64,000 nucleotides of DNA, from NCBI RefSeq assembly GCF_023380245.1, contig NZ_CP093365.1:310001-374000 (forward strand). Reading direction: 5' to 3'. Both the position numbers and the translations under genes were made by a program. This document shows positions 44,175 through 54,092 of this stretch, in pieces. The DNA is from Bombilactobacillus thymidiniphilus. Its GTDB lineage: Bacteria > Bacillota > Bacilli > Lactobacillales > Lactobacillaceae. A model generated the notes under the pieces. That model was not told the origin of the DNA, ran no database searches, and saw nothing but the letters and a program-made list of their open reading frames with translations. Position 1 is the first letter of the stretch, and every line of letters begins with the position of its first letter.

Positions 44175-45116
44175 TCAGAACAATTGATGAACTGTTAGCA
44201 TCAAGATTGGCACCATCACTAAACTAAAGACTGTTGTCGCTGTCACCATAATGGCGGCATAATCGGCATCGGCACCATATAATTTAGCGACTACTGGGGC
44301 ATTAGTCATGACCGGCATGGCGGATTGCAACACAAAAATTTCTTTCATCAAATCAGGAACATGGGCTTGCCAGACTAAAACAAGCATCAAAAGTGGCGCT
44401 AATAAAAAGCGTCCTAAGAAAATCCCGCCCATATCCTTGCTCCAACGAATTTTTTCCAACCCAACTTGGGCTAATTTCATTCCAATGAAAAACATCGATA
44501 AAGGTACCGTCAATGATCCAATATATTTAAAATCTGACATCAAAAAAGATGGCAACTGAATGTGTAATAATACTAAAATAACACCGACCATAAAACCTAA
44601 CAACGGTGGTGAAAAAACTTTTTTCAAAACATCAACAATCCCGAAATGATCGTCACTATCGCCATCCATACGAATTAAGTAAACACCTACTGTCCAAAAA
44701 AAGGTCGTGTTAGCCATATAATAAATTAACACATAAGGTAAACTAGCTTTACCAAATAAAGCCATATTAACGGGTAAACCTACAAAAACTGTATTAGAGT
44801 TAGCAAACATGGACTTAAAAATACCCCGATGTTCGGCATTAATACACAATAGTTTTTGTACACCCCAAGAAACAAAAAATAATAAAGTCATTGAAATAAT
44901 TGGAAAGCGCAAATCCGGAAAAATTTTAATCAATTCTGCACGCGAAAATTGGCCAGTAATAGTCTGAATCATATAACAAGGTAATGCAATTTGCGTAACT
45001 AATTTAGAAACAGTTTTACTGAAATTTTCATCAAACCAGCCTAAATTTGTTAGAATATAACCAACTAGGATCATAACTAAAATGATCAAAACACCACTGA
45101 CACTGTGTAAAAACAA
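44175..45116 (-). CDS. AEC-family transporter (auxin efflux carrier/malate permease fold)
   Basis: Ten-helix membrane permease of about 313 residues. Family signatures are ILVGYILTNLGWFDENFSKTVSKLVTQIALPCYMIQTI near the N-terminus and LQSAMPVMTNAPVVAKLYGADADYAA near the C-terminus. In lactic acid bacteria relatives are often called malate permeases, but the substrate is unproven. I start at TTG 45116, nine bases after AAAGGCGG; a TTG ten codons upstream would contain the ribosome site within the gene. Confidence 0.88.
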   Translation of the reverse strand: MFLHSVSGVLIILVMILVGYILTNLGWFDENFSKTVSKLVTQIALPCYMIQTITGQFSRAELIKIFPDLRFPIISMTLLFFVSWGVQKLLCINAEHRGIFKSMFANSNTVFVGLPVNMALFGKASLPYVLIYYMANTTFFWTVGVYLIRMDGDSDDHFGIVDVLKKVFSPPLLGFMVGVILVLLHIQLPSFLMSDFKYIGSLTVPLSMFFIGMKLAQVGLEKIRWSKDMGGIFLGRFLLAPLLMLVLVWQAHVPDLMKEIFVLQSAMPVMTNAPVVAKLYGADADYAAIMVTATTVFSLVMVPILMLTVHQLF

Positions 45117-45214
45117 TACCAAAAACCGCCTTTCAAAATAAAACAATAATTATATGTTATCATTAATCAGTTCTTTTTTCATAAATCCATCTCGTTTAGT
45201 GAGGGTCACGCACA

Positions 45215-45805
45215 ATGAATCGTCCAATTTCTTTTATGCAATCTTTTAAAAATTATTTACATAAACACGCTGTTATCATCAGTTTTGGTGTTGGCTTGAT
45301 TATCACCGTAGGCTTATTAACTTATCTAATCTTAAACTTTATTTGGATCAATGGCTCAGTTCATGGCAAATCTATGCAACCCAACTTTTATAATGGTGAT
45401 CGTGTGATCGTTTCTCCCCATTCTCCTGTCCAACGTGGTGATATCGTAGTTGTTGATCCACCCGGCACCACGCAAAACAAATTTTTCTTAAAGCGCGTAA
45501 TCGGCTTGCCTAATGAAACAATTTCATCTAAAGATGATACTACTTATATTAATGATCACTCAATTGATGAGCCTTATCTAGATCCTTACAAAGCTAGATT
45601 AGCTCCCAATCAACTGCTCACCAAAAATTACAATTTAAAAGCACTGTTCGGCATTCACAAAATACCTGCTAATAAATATTTTGTGATGGGGGATAATCGG
45701 CGACAATCTGCTGATAGTCGTACTTTTGGTCCAGTTGCTAAGAATCGGATAATTGGTGTTGTTAAAGTACGTTATTGGCCTTTAAATCGTTTTAAAATTT
45801 ATTAA
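45215..45805 (+). CDS. lepB: Signal peptidase I
   Basis: Membrane protease removing Sec signal peptides. A short cytosolic N-terminus and one membrane helix (VIISFGVGLIITVGLLTYLIL) precede the catalytic Ser53 (GKSMQPN) and Lys93 (FFLKRVIGLPNE); GDNRRQSADSRTFG closes the domain. It has 196 residues. GAGGG precedes the ATG. Confidence 0.96.
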   Translation: MNRPISFMQSFKNYLHKHAVIISFGVGLIITVGLLTYLILNFIWINGSVHGKSMQPNFYNGDRVIVSPHSPVQRGDIVVVDPPGTTQNKFFLKRVIGLPNETISSKDDTTYINDHSIDEPYLDPYKARLAPNQLLTKNYNLKALFGIHKIPANKYFVMGDNRRQSADSRTFGPVAKNRIIGVVKVRYWPLNRFKIY

Positions 45806-45808
45806 CAT

Positions 45809-45838
45809 AAAAAAACAGCAATAATATTGCTGTTTTTT
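45809..45838. terminator. Bidirectional intrinsic terminator
   Basis: AAAAAACAGCAATA pairs with ATTGCTGTTTTTT between convergent lepB and the cation transporter gene. Confidence 0.92.
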
Positions 45839-45848
45839 GTAATTTATT

Positions 45849-46766
45849 TTACTCAGATGAACCTTGTCTGCGATCAGCTAATAATTTTTCCTGCAAACCA
45901 CGCTTGTACTCAGCTTGCAAAGTGACATGCCCAATACCATATTGTGTTTTCAGTAGCGTCCCGATTTGTTGATACAATAATTCCAGTTCACTAACATTAA
46001 TATTGTCCTTAATATTGATATGTGCGTCAAAAGCAATCAATTCTTCATCAATCCGCCATAGATGGACATGATGGACACTACTAACTTCTGGAATTTGCAA
46101 TATCGTAGCGCAAATTGCATGCAGGTCTAAATTGGGACTAGCTTCCATCAAGATCGATACCGCCTGTTTCAAGACTTCTAAGGAAGCTTTCATAATCCAA
46201 GCAGCAGTTAAAATAGTTATTACCGGATCAGCCCAATACCAACCAAATAACTTAATTAAAATAGCTGCCACAATGACCCCTACTGAAGATAGTGTATCTG
46301 AAGCCATGTGCAAAAAAGTTGCCTTAATATTTAAATTATTTCGTGCACCTTGCATCATCAATAACATCGAAATTAAATTAGCCGCTAAACCAATTATCGC
46401 CACTACTAACATCATGTTACCATTAATGGCTTGCACTTTGCCTAAACGCTTAATACTTTCTATAATCAACAAGACAGTAATGACAATTAAGACAACCGCA
46501 TTAATAAAAGCTGCCAAGATTTCCGCCCGTTTATAGCCAAATGTCTGACGTTCATCATTGCTTTTCTTAGCAATCAAATGCGTCACAAAAGCTAAAACAA
46601 TCGAAACAGTGTCCTCCATATTATGGAAAGCATCTGAAATCAAACTTAAACTACCGGATAATAATCCACCAATTAATTCAGCCAAAGTAATTAAGATATT
46701 TAAAAGCGTGACTCCTAAAAATTTCAGCGTTGACATATCGCCTTGTACATGATGATGTTCTTCCAT
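45849..46766 (-). CDS. czcD: Cation diffusion facilitator (CzcD-like zinc/cadmium exporter)
   Basis: Proton-antiport metal exporter. A His-rich start (EEHHHVQG) is followed by six membrane helices with the zinc site pairs in LISDAFHNMEDT and ATFLHMASDTLSSVG, and a cytosolic metallochaperone-like C-terminal domain. I start at ATG 46766 behind GGAGGAA, giving 305 residues. The metal is inferred from family. Confidence 0.93.
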   Translation of the reverse strand: MEEHHHVQGDMSTLKFLGVTLLNILITLAELIGGLLSGSLSLISDAFHNMEDTVSIVLAFVTHLIAKKSNDERQTFGYKRAEILAAFINAVVLIVITVLLIIESIKRLGKVQAINGNMMLVVAIIGLAANLISMLLMMQGARNNLNIKATFLHMASDTLSSVGVIVAAILIKLFGWYWADPVITILTAAWIMKASLEVLKQAVSILMEASPNLDLHAICATILQIPEVSSVHHVHLWRIDEELIAFDAHINIKDNINVSELELLYQQIGTLLKTQYGIGHVTLQAEYKRGLQEKLLADRRQGSSE

Positions 46767-46831
46767 CTTAAAATTCCTCCACATGTGAATTTTAAGGTAA
46801 AAATAACCATTATTCAATTATTAAAGTAATT

Positions 46832-46860
46832 AAAAAGATAAGAAGCTAATCTTATCTTGT
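46832..46860 (-). terminator. Terminator of the 69-residue gene
   Basis: Minus-strand AAGATAAGA and TCTTATCTT enclose TTAGCT and end in TTTTT, 12 bases beyond the stop of the gene at 46873. Confidence 0.85.
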
Positions 46861-46872
46861 CTGATTAATATA

Positions 46873-47082
46873 TTAATGAGTATTCTTAGCATTTATTTTA
46901 ATAGGACGATGAATATCTAGCGTCTCTGAGTATTCATTTTGCACCCATTGCTTCATTTTTAAAACAGCTTCTCTGCGCGAAACATTATGACAAACACGTT
47001 TAGTTGTAACCCGTTCGCCACTGATTTTGGTAAATATTCCAATAACCTCATAGTCACTAACAGGTCGGCCAAAAAACAACAT
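46873..47082 (-). CDS. Hypothetical protein, 69 residues
   Basis: I do not recognise this protein. It has no membrane helix or cysteine pair; it is basic with an aromatic N-terminus (MLFFGRPVSDYEVIGIF), a central KRVCHNVSRREAVLKMKQWV amphipathic helix, and a Lys/Asn end. A GGAGGAG site six bases before the ATG and its own terminator support expression. It is divergent from the DUF5067-like gene. Confidence 0.75.
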   Translation of the reverse strand: MLFFGRPVSDYEVIGIFTKISGERVTTKRVCHNVSRREAVLKMKQWVQNEYSETLDIHRPIKINAKNTH

Positions 47083-47227
47083 CGCTTCTCCTCCAAGAAA
47101 ATAATAATTTAAGCAACCAGAATGTTATATCACGTATTCATCATAAATACAACATTAAACTCTGAAATTAAACATTAAAATTTAAATTTTGTAAGTAGAC
47201 TGAATGTTTTAATCGTCGTTAACATTG

Positions 47228-47233
47228 TATAAT
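47228..47233 (+). promoter_or_regulatory. -10 box of the DUF5067-like gene
   Basis: A perfect TATAAT lies 33 bases before the ATG; the -35 position is poor, so an activator or weak promoter is possible. Confidence 0.5.
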
Positions 47234-47265
47234 GATATTATTGTTAAGAATACAGGAGGTAAAAT

Positions 47266-48186
47266 ATGCCTAACAATAATCACCATAATTTTAAAACTAC
47301 GAGAAATAACCAGAAATCTCCAACACCATCAGAGGCTCCACAAACACCAATTAACAATGAGTCTAAAGACATACTCACACCAAAACCAGCTTATCCTAGC
47401 GATAAGCGCCCCAACTATCATGCGCCCCAACCAGCCGAAGCTCCTGTAAAAAACACTGCTGGTAAAAAGACAACACTCACTGCCAATAAGCAACCATCAA
47501 AATCACATAAACCCTGGTATAAAAAACCATTATTTTGGATAATTACCGTAATTGTTATCATTATAACTTTAATTGGTAGTTTTCTAATTTTTCAATCAAG
47601 ACAAGATTCTGAGTCAAATCCACCAGCGCCTAAGCCAGACTTGACATCAAACACATTAAAAAAGAAAAAACCTAATCAAGAAAATATCAAAAAGGCTTCT
47701 AAAGCTTCAGTATCTAGGTCCGTTAACAAATCAACCAATAAAAACAACTCTGAAAATCAACGTAATTTTAAGAATCCCGGTTCTTATTCAGATATGAAAT
47801 ATGAAACTGATGACTTTAAGATTGAAATAGACAATTCCTCGGACGGTGTTAAATTGATTTCCGACACTAACAGTCAGCCCGCTTTATATATACGCTACAC
47901 ATTCACTAATAACTCTAAGAGCGATTTAAAACCGGCAGATATCGTTAATCAAGATATTCAATTAAAACAAAACGAGCAAATCTTAAATACCGATGGTAAC
48001 ATTAATGATGACAGCACTGACGATAAAAATAGACTGGATACTGCACAACAACCTGTCACTCCTGGACAAAGTGCACAAGTGGCAATGATGTATCAAGTGA
48101 ATAACACTAAAGATCAAATTTCAATGTTCTTCATGAATTTAAAAACTAAGCAACCTCTGAGCACTACTCAACCATTTAAACTATAA
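47266..48186 (+). CDS. Membrane-anchored extracellular protein, DUF5067-like
   Basis: 306 residues. Residues 1-85 are a Pro/Asn/Lys-rich disordered cytosolic tail, about 90-110 one membrane helix (PLFWIITVIVIIITLIGSFLIF), about 112-170 a Lys/Ser/Asn-rich linker, and 175-306 an immunoglobulin-like domain (ALYIRYTFTNNSKSDLKPADIV ... VTPGQSAQVAMMYQV) matching the DUF5067/DUF4352 pattern of Firmicutes surface proteins. AGGAGG precedes the ATG. Function unknown. Confidence 0.8.
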   Translation: MPNNNHHNFKTTRNNQKSPTPSEAPQTPINNESKDILTPKPAYPSDKRPNYHAPQPAEAPVKNTAGKKTTLTANKQPSKSHKPWYKKPLFWIITVIVIIITLIGSFLIFQSRQDSESNPPAPKPDLTSNTLKKKKPNQENIKKASKASVSRSVNKSTNKNNSENQRNFKNPGSYSDMKYETDDFKIEIDNSSDGVKLISDTNSQPALYIRYTFTNNSKSDLKPADIVNQDIQLKQNEQILNTDGNINDDSTDDKNRLDTAQQPVTPGQSAQVAMMYQVNNTKDQISMFFMNLKTKQPLSTTQPFKL

Positions 48187-48216
48187 AAACAATGCTTTTA
48201 AAGGCATTGTTTTTTC
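48185..48216 (+). terminator. Terminator of the DUF5067-like gene
   Basis: AAAAACAATGC pairs with GCATTGTTTTT around a TTTTAAAG loop and is followed by T residues. Confidence 0.88.
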
Positions 48217-48240
48217 GTGCTTCTAATTAAAATTATGTAC

Positions 48241-48271
48241 AAAAAAAGCATCAGCAATAACTGATGCTTTT
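48241..48271 (-). terminator. Terminator of rplM-rpsI
   Basis: Minus-strand AAAAGCATCAG and CTGATGCTTTT enclose TTATTG and run into seven T residues, downstream of rpsI. Confidence 0.9.
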
Positions 48272-48304
48272 AATTTCCACAACAACGGCAATAAAAAAAT
48301 AATA

Positions 48305-48697
48305 TTAACGTTTGGAAAATTGTGAAGCTTTACGAGCTTTCTTCAAGCCTGGCTTCTTACGTTCTTTCATACGTGGATCACGAACTAACATGCCTGCGCT
48401 TTTTAAAGGTGCACGAAAGTCAGGATCAACTTCCAACAATGCACGAGCAATACCATGACGGATCGCACCAGCTTGACCGGCAAAACCACCACCACGAACA
48501 TTAACTAAAATGTCATAGCTTTCAGCTGTTTCAGTAATGTCCAAAGGCTGCTTCAAATCTTTAATTAAACTTGCAGATGGAATGTAATCTTCAGCATTCC
48601 GCTTATTAATCGTCACGTTACCTTTACCAGGTACTAAACGTACACGAGCAACTGAGTCTTTACGACGGCCAGTTCCAGAATAAGATACTTGTGCCAA
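48305..48697 (-). CDS. rpsI: Ribosomal protein S9
   Basis: Small-subunit protein whose C-terminal tail ([12 protein letters not shown]) reaches the P-site tRNA. It has 130 residues; [22 protein letters not shown] is diagnostic. It follows rplM by 13 bases. Confidence 0.98.
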   Translation of the reverse strand: MAQVSYSGTGRRKDSVARVRLVPGKGNVTINKRNAEDYIPSASLIKDLKQPLDITETAESYDILVNVRGGGFAGQAGAIRHGIARALLEVDPDFRAPLKSAGMLVRDPRMKERKKPGLKKARKASQFSKR

Positions 48698-48710
48698 ATT
48701 TTTATCCTCC

Positions 48711-49154
48711 TTAAACCAACTTATTAATATCTAAAACTTCAGGTTGTTGAGCCATTTGTTTATGTTCAGCTCCAACGTATACATGAAGCTTTTTAAATTG
48801 TTGACGACCAAGAGAATTCTTTGGCAACATTCCGCGAATGGATGTCTCAACTAATCTTTCTGGTTTTTCTGCTAACATTTTACCAGCAGCAGTAGCCTTC
48901 AAACCACCTGGATGATTACTATGATGATAGTAAATCTTTTGGGTAGCTTTTTTACCTGTTAATTTAACTTTGTCAGCATTGATAATAATTACATGATCAC
49001 CAGTATCGACGTTCGGGGTAAATGTTGGCTTATTCTTGCCACGTAAAATCGAAGCAACAACTGAAGATAGACGACCTAAAACAACATCAGTTGCATCAAT
49101 CAGATACCATTTACGTTCAACTTCGCTTGGTTTAGCTAATGGTGTTGTACGCAT
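48711..49154 (-). CDS. rplM: Ribosomal protein L13
   Basis: Early-assembly large-subunit protein of 147 residues. [27 protein letters not shown] is diagnostic. It has a strong own promoter and a structured leader. Confidence 0.98.
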   Translation of the reverse strand: MRTTPLAKPSEVERKWYLIDATDVVLGRLSSVVASILRGKNKPTFTPNVDTGDHVIIINADKVKLTGKKATQKIYYHHSNHPGGLKATAAGKMLAEKPERLVETSIRGMLPKNSLGRQQFKKLHVYVGAEHKQMAQQPEVLDINKLV

Positions 49155-49159
49155 TTGTT

Positions 49160-49230
49160 TTCCTCCAATATCTGTGTTTGTTCACACACTCAATAAGTTT
49201 CCGGGGCTCATCGTGGGGCAAACAATACCA
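49160..49230 (-). promoter_or_regulatory. Probable L13 mRNA leader
   Basis: Between the rplM promoter and ATG the leader shows GCCCCACGATGAGCC, a GTTTGCC/GGAAAC pairing and a GTGT/ACAC hairpin just before GGAGG. Firmicutes rplM genes often carry an autoregulatory leader at this place; assignment to that family is from memory and context. Confidence 0.5.
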
Positions 49231-49236
49231 TTTATC

Positions 49237-49265
49237 AGTATACGTTCTAACAATTGAATAGTCAA
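49237..49265 (-). promoter_or_regulatory. Promoter of rplM-rpsI
   Basis: TTGACT (49260-49265) and TATACT (49237-49242) are separated by exactly 17 bases, predicting a start near 49230. The promoter overlaps the intergenic space after truA, so rplM-rpsI can be expressed independently. Confidence 0.82.
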
Positions 49266-49271
49266 CCAGCA

Positions 49272-50018
49272 TCACTCATAAAAAACTTGTTTTAAATACA
49301 ATCCGCTAGCCGGTGCCGTTAAGCGTGCTTGTTGACGATCTTTAACTTCATATAACCGCAAAAAATCGTGTACATCACGTCGACCATTTCCAATATCTAA
49401 TAAAGTTGCTACCATAATGCGCACCATATTATACAAAAAGCCATTACCATGAAACCGAAAGGTTATTTCCCGGGGAAATTCAGCAACATCAACCTCTGCT
49501 CGATAAACTTCACGCACTTTATTTTTAATAACCCCTCCACTAGCTGCAAAACTAGTAAAATCATGCTTTCCCACTATATCTTTCAGAGCAGTTTGAATAC
49601 GCCCTAAGTCTATTTTATAGGGATAATGTCCAGTATATAATCGCAAGAAAGGATCCGTATATCGCCCTAATGCCACACGATATTCATAAATTTTACTTAT
49701 AGTATCAAAGCGTGCATTAAAATCAGCCGCAACTTGTTCACCTGCTACAAATAAAATATCCAATGGCATTAAGCTATTTAAAGCCTTAAGCATGTTTTGA
49801 GCAGGAATATTTCCCGGGTAATTAAAGGAAATAACTTGTCCCTTAGCGTGGACGCCGGCATCTGTACGTCCAGATGCTATTATTTCCACAGGATGTTGCT
49901 TGGTCATTTTTAATAAAGCTGTTTCAATTACACCTTGTACTGTTAAAAGTTGCGGTTGTTTTTGAAATCCATGATAACGGGTGCCATCGTAAGCAATCGT
50001 CATTTTATAATTAGTCAT
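49272..50018 (-). CDS. truA: tRNA pseudouridine synthase A
   Basis: Makes pseudouridine at positions 38-40 of tRNA. The catalytic aspartate is in [18 protein letters not shown]. It has 248 residues from ATG 50018, which overlaps the ecfT stop (TAATG) behind CGGAG. Longer in-frame starts lie inside ecfT. Confidence 0.96.
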   Translation of the reverse strand: MTNYKMTIAYDGTRYHGFQKQPQLLTVQGVIETALLKMTKQHPVEIIASGRTDAGVHAKGQVISFNYPGNIPAQNMLKALNSLMPLDILFVAGEQVAADFNARFDTISKIYEYRVALGRYTDPFLRLYTGHYPYKIDLGRIQTALKDIVGKHDFTSFAASGGVIKNKVREVYRAEVDVAEFPREITFRFHGNGFLYNMVRIMVATLLDIGNGRRDVHDFLRLYEVKDRQQARLTAPASGLYLKQVFYE

Positions 50019-50815
50019 TAATAACTCCGTAAAATTAATAAAATAATCGTTAATAAACCAAAAGATGTTAGAACTAAGGTATCTGGCTTTTGCCAATGCA
50101 GTTGACGATATTTTGTTCGTCCGGCACTGCCATTATAACCTCGTGCTTCCATGGCAATGGATAGGTCGTAAGCAATATTAAAACTGCTAACAAACAAGGG
50201 AATCAGAATCGGTACAATCGCTTTAATTTGTTTAATAATATTTCCTTCACCAAAATCTACCCCTCGAGCACGTTGGGCGTTCATAATTTTAGTAGTTTCA
50301 TCAGATAACAATGGGATAAATTGTAATGCGATAGACAACATCAATGCTACTTCATCTACTGGAAAATGTATTTTGCGCAAGGGTCGCAATAAATATTCAA
50401 TCGCATCTGACATTTGCAATGGTGTTGTAGTAATTGTCAAAAGTGTTGAGATAAAAATAATTAAGGTAAAACGCAATAAAATAAAAATACCATTGATAAT
50501 GCTAAGCTTAGATAACGATAGAATCCCCCACTGCCAAAAAGGATTACCACCAGGTGTGAAAAAAATTTGTAAAGCTACAGTAAACAAAATCAAAAACAGC
50601 ATGGGACGAACACCCTTAATAAAAAACGTTAAGGAAACTTTTGATAAATACACTGCCCATAAAACGAATAAACCCAATGCTAAATAAGTTGCCCAGTTAT
50701 TTGCTAAAAAAATAATTGCAACAAAAATAAAAGTAGCAATAAATTTAGCACGAGGATCTAATCGATGAATAAGTGAATTTCCCGGCAAATACCGCCCAAC
50801 AATAATTTTACCCAT
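50018..50815 (-). CDS. ecfT: ECF transporter transmembrane subunit EcfT
   Basis: Shared membrane scaffold coupling EcfA ATPases to vitamin S components such as FolT. It has 265 residues with about five to six helices; coupling helices carry the paired Ala-Arg-Gly motifs ([11 protein letters not shown] and [12 protein letters not shown]). It directly follows ecfA2. Confidence 0.96.
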   Translation of the reverse strand: MGKIIVGRYLPGNSLIHRLDPRAKFIATFIFVAIIFLANNWATYLALGLFVLWAVYLSKVSLTFFIKGVRPMLFLILFTVALQIFFTPGGNPFWQWGILSLSKLSIINGIFILLRFTLIIFISTLLTITTTPLQMSDAIEYLLRPLRKIHFPVDEVALMLSIALQFIPLLSDETTKIMNAQRARGVDFGEGNIIKQIKAIVPILIPLFVSSFNIAYDLSIAMEARGYNGSAGRTKYRQLHWQKPDTLVLTSFGLLTIILLILRSY

Positions 50816-50816
50816 T

Positions 50817-51668
50817 TTAACTTCCTAACTCTTTGACTATTTGGTTAACTAAATCTGCCGTGGTAATTGGCAATCGTGCAAACTTAAAACCTCTATCCGC
50901 CAATAAACGTGCAAATTTAGTACTTTCAGGTTGTAATAACTGGTGTTCTTGTAAAAATGTTTTGTCTGTAAAAATTGCTTGTGGCGTATCGTCACGAATT
51001 AACCGTGCTTTTTCCATTACCAACACTTGATTACTGTATTGCGCAACATCTTCCATTTGATGTGAAATTAAAATAATCGTTGTCCCTTGGCGATTTAATT
51101 GCGCAAATAATTCCATCAATTCTTGATGTCCCTTGGGATCAAGACCAGCCGTTGGTTCATCTAAAATTAAAATATCTGGTTGCGATGCTAATACTCCTGC
51201 TATTGCTACTCGGCGCATTTGTCCACCTGATAACTCAAATGGTGATTTTTGTGCGAGTTCCGATGATAAATTAACCTTTTTCAGCATGGTTAAAGCCAAT
51301 TGTTCAGCATCTTTTTCCGCCATACCAAAATTTTTGGGACCAAAACTAATATCTTTAATTACCGTATCTGCAAATAATTGTTGTTCAGGAAATTGAAATA
51401 CTACACCAACTTTTTTACGCAAAGGCTTCAGATGCTTATTTTTAGTTTCAGGCGTAATTATGTGATCAGAAACAGTAATCTTCCCTGCCGTTGGCTTTAA
51501 AAGCGCATTAATATGTTGCACTAACGTTGACTTTCCGCTACCCGTTCTGCCAATTATCGCAGTATAGCTACCGTCTCGAATCTGAAAACTAATATCTTTT
51601 AATCCAGTATAAGCTAATGGACCGTCTGCCTGATAAACATGCGTTACATTTTGGAATATAATTGCCAT
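50817..51668 (-). CDS. ecfA2: ECF transporter ATPase EcfA2
   Basis: ATP-binding subunit: Walker A GRTGSGKST, Q-loop FQFPEQQLFADTV, signature LSGGQMRRVAIAGVL, Walker B ILILDEPTAGLD, H-loop ISHQMEDVAQ. It has 283 residues and overlaps ecfA1 by 25 bases. Confidence 0.96.
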   Translation of the reverse strand: MAIIFQNVTHVYQADGPLAYTGLKDISFQIRDGSYTAIIGRTGSGKSTLVQHINALLKPTAGKITVSDHIITPETKNKHLKPLRKKVGVVFQFPEQQLFADTVIKDISFGPKNFGMAEKDAEQLALTMLKKVNLSSELAQKSPFELSGGQMRRVAIAGVLASQPDILILDEPTAGLDPKGHQELMELFAQLNRQGTTIILISHQMEDVAQYSNQVLVMEKARLIRDDTPQAIFTDKTFLQEHQLLQPESTKFARLLADRGFKFARLPITTADLVNQIVKELGS

Positions 51669-52480
51669 AATTCATCGACCATTTCCTGTTCTGATAGATA
51701 TTTGGAATCAATGTCTATACCTTGTTTGATTAATTCCAATTGAACTTGCTGTGTAAAAGGTGGGTTTAAGCCTAATTTTGCTAATTCTTTAGGATTAGCA
51801 AAAATTTGCTCGACACTGCCACTTTGAATAATTTGACCTTCTTTTAAAACTACTACTTGATCAGCGTGTATTACTTCTGTCATATCATGCGTAATTGATA
51901 AAATGGTGATGCCTAATTCACTTTGTAAATATTGCATGATTTTCATAATATCTTGTCTGCCTTGTGGATCGAGCATACTAGTTGATTCATCCATAATAAT
52001 TATTTGCGGACGTGTAGCAATAACGCCAGCAATAGCTACACGTTGTTTTTGGCCACCGGATAATGTTTGTGGTGCTTTATGAGCAAATTCGAGCATGTTG
52101 ACTTGTTCCAGTGCCCAATTCACAAGTTCCACCATCTGATCTCGAGGTATGCCCAAATTCTCTAACCCAAAGGCAACATCGTCTTCTACAGTCGCACCAA
52201 CAAATTGATGATCAGGATTTTGAAAAATTATCCCAACCTTTTTGCGAATATCCCACACGCTATCAGCAGTCAAAGCCATGCCATCGATAATAATATCGCC
52301 ACTATCAGCAGTCAACAAGCCGTTCAAAAGTCGCGCCAATGTACTTTTACCACTACCATTAACACCAACCACTGCTACCCAAGTATGCGCTAAAATGCGC
52401 AAATTAATGTCTGACAGGGCAGGAACCTTCATCTCATCATAAGTATATGTAACATTCTTTAAATCAATAAGCGTTTTCAT
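51644..52480 (-). CDS. ecfA1: ECF transporter ATPase EcfA1
   Basis: Partner ATPase: Walker A GVNGSGKST, Q-loop FQNPDHQFVGATV, LSGGQKQRVAIAGV, Walker B IIIMDESTSMLD, SITHDMTEV. The Glu-to-Ser change after the Walker B Glu is usual for EcfA1. I start at ATG 52480 (278 residues, MKTLIDLKNVTYTYDE) with GGTGAG close by. The ecfA1-ecfA2-ecfT-truA block follows rplQ, as in most Firmicutes. Confidence 0.95.
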   Translation of the reverse strand: MKTLIDLKNVTYTYDEMKVPALSDINLRILAHTWVAVVGVNGSGKSTLARLLNGLLTADSGDIIIDGMALTADSVWDIRKKVGIIFQNPDHQFVGATVEDDVAFGLENLGIPRDQMVELVNWALEQVNMLEFAHKAPQTLSGGQKQRVAIAGVIATRPQIIIMDESTSMLDPQGRQDIMKIMQYLQSELGITILSITHDMTEVIHADQVVVLKEGQIIQSGSVEQIFANPKELAKLGLNPPFTQQVQLELIKQGIDIDSKYLSEQEMVDELWQLYSKM

Positions 52481-52577
52481 TATCTCACCATAATCTACAT
52501 CCAATTATAGATGTATAATACCATATCAACACACTATTTTTACCAACTTATTACAAATTCCACAAAAAAATCATTCC

Positions 52578-52642
52578 CAAAAAGTAGCGCCGAAGCATTA
52601 GAGCTAGACTTAGTTAAAAACCAACATCATAGCGCTCACTAC
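52578..52642 (-). terminator. Weak terminator-like structure after rplQ
   Basis: AGTA..GCGC and GCGCTACT can pair across a long loop before TTTTT on the minus strand, between rplQ and ecfA1. The long loop makes function doubtful. The rest of 52505-52689 shows nothing I recognise. Confidence 0.35.
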
Positions 52643-52689
52643 TAATTGAAAGAATGATAATTTAAATAGCCATTTAAAAAATTTTATAG

Positions 52690-53070
52690 TTAAACTAATT
52701 CGATGATTGCCATTGGTGCAGCATCACCACGTCTTGGGGCTGTTTTTAAAATACGTGTATAGCCACCTTGACGATCTTGATATCTAGGTGCAATATCACT
52801 AAATAATTTTTGCAAAGTTGATTGTACTACCACTGCATCATCTTCTTCACTAATACTAGCAACTTCATTGCGAAGGTACTTAGAAGCCAAACGACGGGAG
52901 TGTAAGTCACCACGTTTTGCTAAAGTGATCATTTTTTCAGCAGTTCTTCTCACTTCTTTAGCACGAGCTTCAGTCGTTACGATATGCTCATTGATAAATA
53001 AATCAGTTGTCAAATCACGTAACATAGCATCACGCTTATCTGATGCACGACCAAGTTTACGATAACTCAT
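52690..53070 (-). CDS. rplQ: Ribosomal protein L17
   Basis: 126-residue large-subunit protein; [23 protein letters not shown] is diagnostic. Last gene of the alpha operon. Confidence 0.98.
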   Translation of the reverse strand: MSYRKLGRASDKRDAMLRDLTTDLFINEHIVTTEARAKEVRRTAEKMITLAKRGDLHSRRLASKYLRNEVASISEEDDAVVVQSTLQKLFSDIAPRYQDRQGGYTRILKTAPRRGDAAPMAIIELV

Positions 53071-53088
53071 CTTTTTGCCTCCTTATCT

Positions 53089-54024
53089 TTAATCATCTTG
53101 ACGCAATGAAAGTCCTAAGTTAATTAACTTAACTTTTACTTCTTCTAAAGACTTACGCCCTAAATTACGTACTTTCATCATGTCAGCTTCAGATTTATCG
53201 GTTAATTCTTGAACAGTATTAATTCCCGCACGTTTCAAGCAATTATAGGAACGAACTGATAAATCAAGTTCTTCAATGGTCATTTCCAGTTTCTTCTCTT
53301 TACGAGTTTCTTCTTTTTCAACCATCATTTCTGCGTTCTTAGCCGTATCCGTCAGATCCACAAAAATTTCTAGATGCTCAGTCAACACTTTAGCAGCTAA
53401 ACTAATAGCATCTTTAGGTTCAATGGAACCATTTGTCCAAACATCTAACGTCAATTTATCAAAATCGCTACGCTTACCTACTCGAGTGTGTTCAACCTGA
53501 TAATTGACACGAGAAACAGGGGTAAAAATTGAGTCAACAGGTAGAACACTAATTGGAGTTTCATCATTTTTATTTTGGTCAGCTGAAACATAACCTCGAC
53601 CAACCTTAACAGTTAATTGCATATGCAATTGACCGCCTTCAGCAACCGTACAAATATACTGATCAGGATCCAAAATTTCTAAGTCATCATCAGTAATAAT
53701 ATCAGCGGCAGTAACTTTTTTCGGTCCATCAACATTAATTTCAACTTTTTTCTCGTCAGAATGTAACTTCAAAGATAATTTCTTAACATTTAAGACAATC
53801 TCAGTAACATCTTCTAAGACACCATCAATAGTTGTAAATTCATGCAAAACCCCGTCAATTTGAATGTCAGAAACTGCAGTTCCAGGCAGCGATGCTAACA
53901 AAACTCGACGCAAAGAATTACCTAAAGTAGTTCCATAACCGCGTTCTAATGGTTCAATGACGTATTTGCCATAATTATCTGTTTCATCAATTTTTGTAAT
54001 AACAGGTTTTTCAAATTCAATCAT
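53089..54024 (-). CDS. rpoA: RNA polymerase alpha subunit
   Basis: Assembly platform of RNA polymerase. The N-terminal domain ([35 protein letters not shown]) is joined by a short linker to the C-terminal domain with [44 protein letters not shown], which contacts UP elements and activators. It has 311 residues. Confidence 0.98.
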   Translation of the reverse strand: MIEFEKPVITKIDETDNYGKYVIEPLERGYGTTLGNSLRRVLLASLPGTAVSDIQIDGVLHEFTTIDGVLEDVTEIVLNVKKLSLKLHSDEKKVEINVDGPKKVTAADIITDDDLEILDPDQYICTVAEGGQLHMQLTVKVGRGYVSADQNKNDETPISVLPVDSIFTPVSRVNYQVEHTRVGKRSDFDKLTLDVWTNGSIEPKDAISLAAKVLTEHLEIFVDLTDTAKNAEMMVEKEETRKEKKLEMTIEELDLSVRSYNCLKRAGINTVQELTDKSEADMMKVRNLGRKSLEEVKVKLINLGLSLRQDD

Positions 54025-54092
54025 TATTTATGTTTTGCCCCTTTCAATAACACTTTCTATCAACAAAAGTTATTCTCATGCACGGGTCAAAA

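Noticed and set aside
47225-47449. Plus-strand frame of 74 codons overlapping the DUF5067-like gene
   Set aside because: It overlaps a longer gene that has an AGGAGG site, has no ribosome site itself and shows no domain.
51133-51396. Open frame of 87 codons opposite ecfA2
   Set aside because: Antisense shadow across conserved ATPase motifs.
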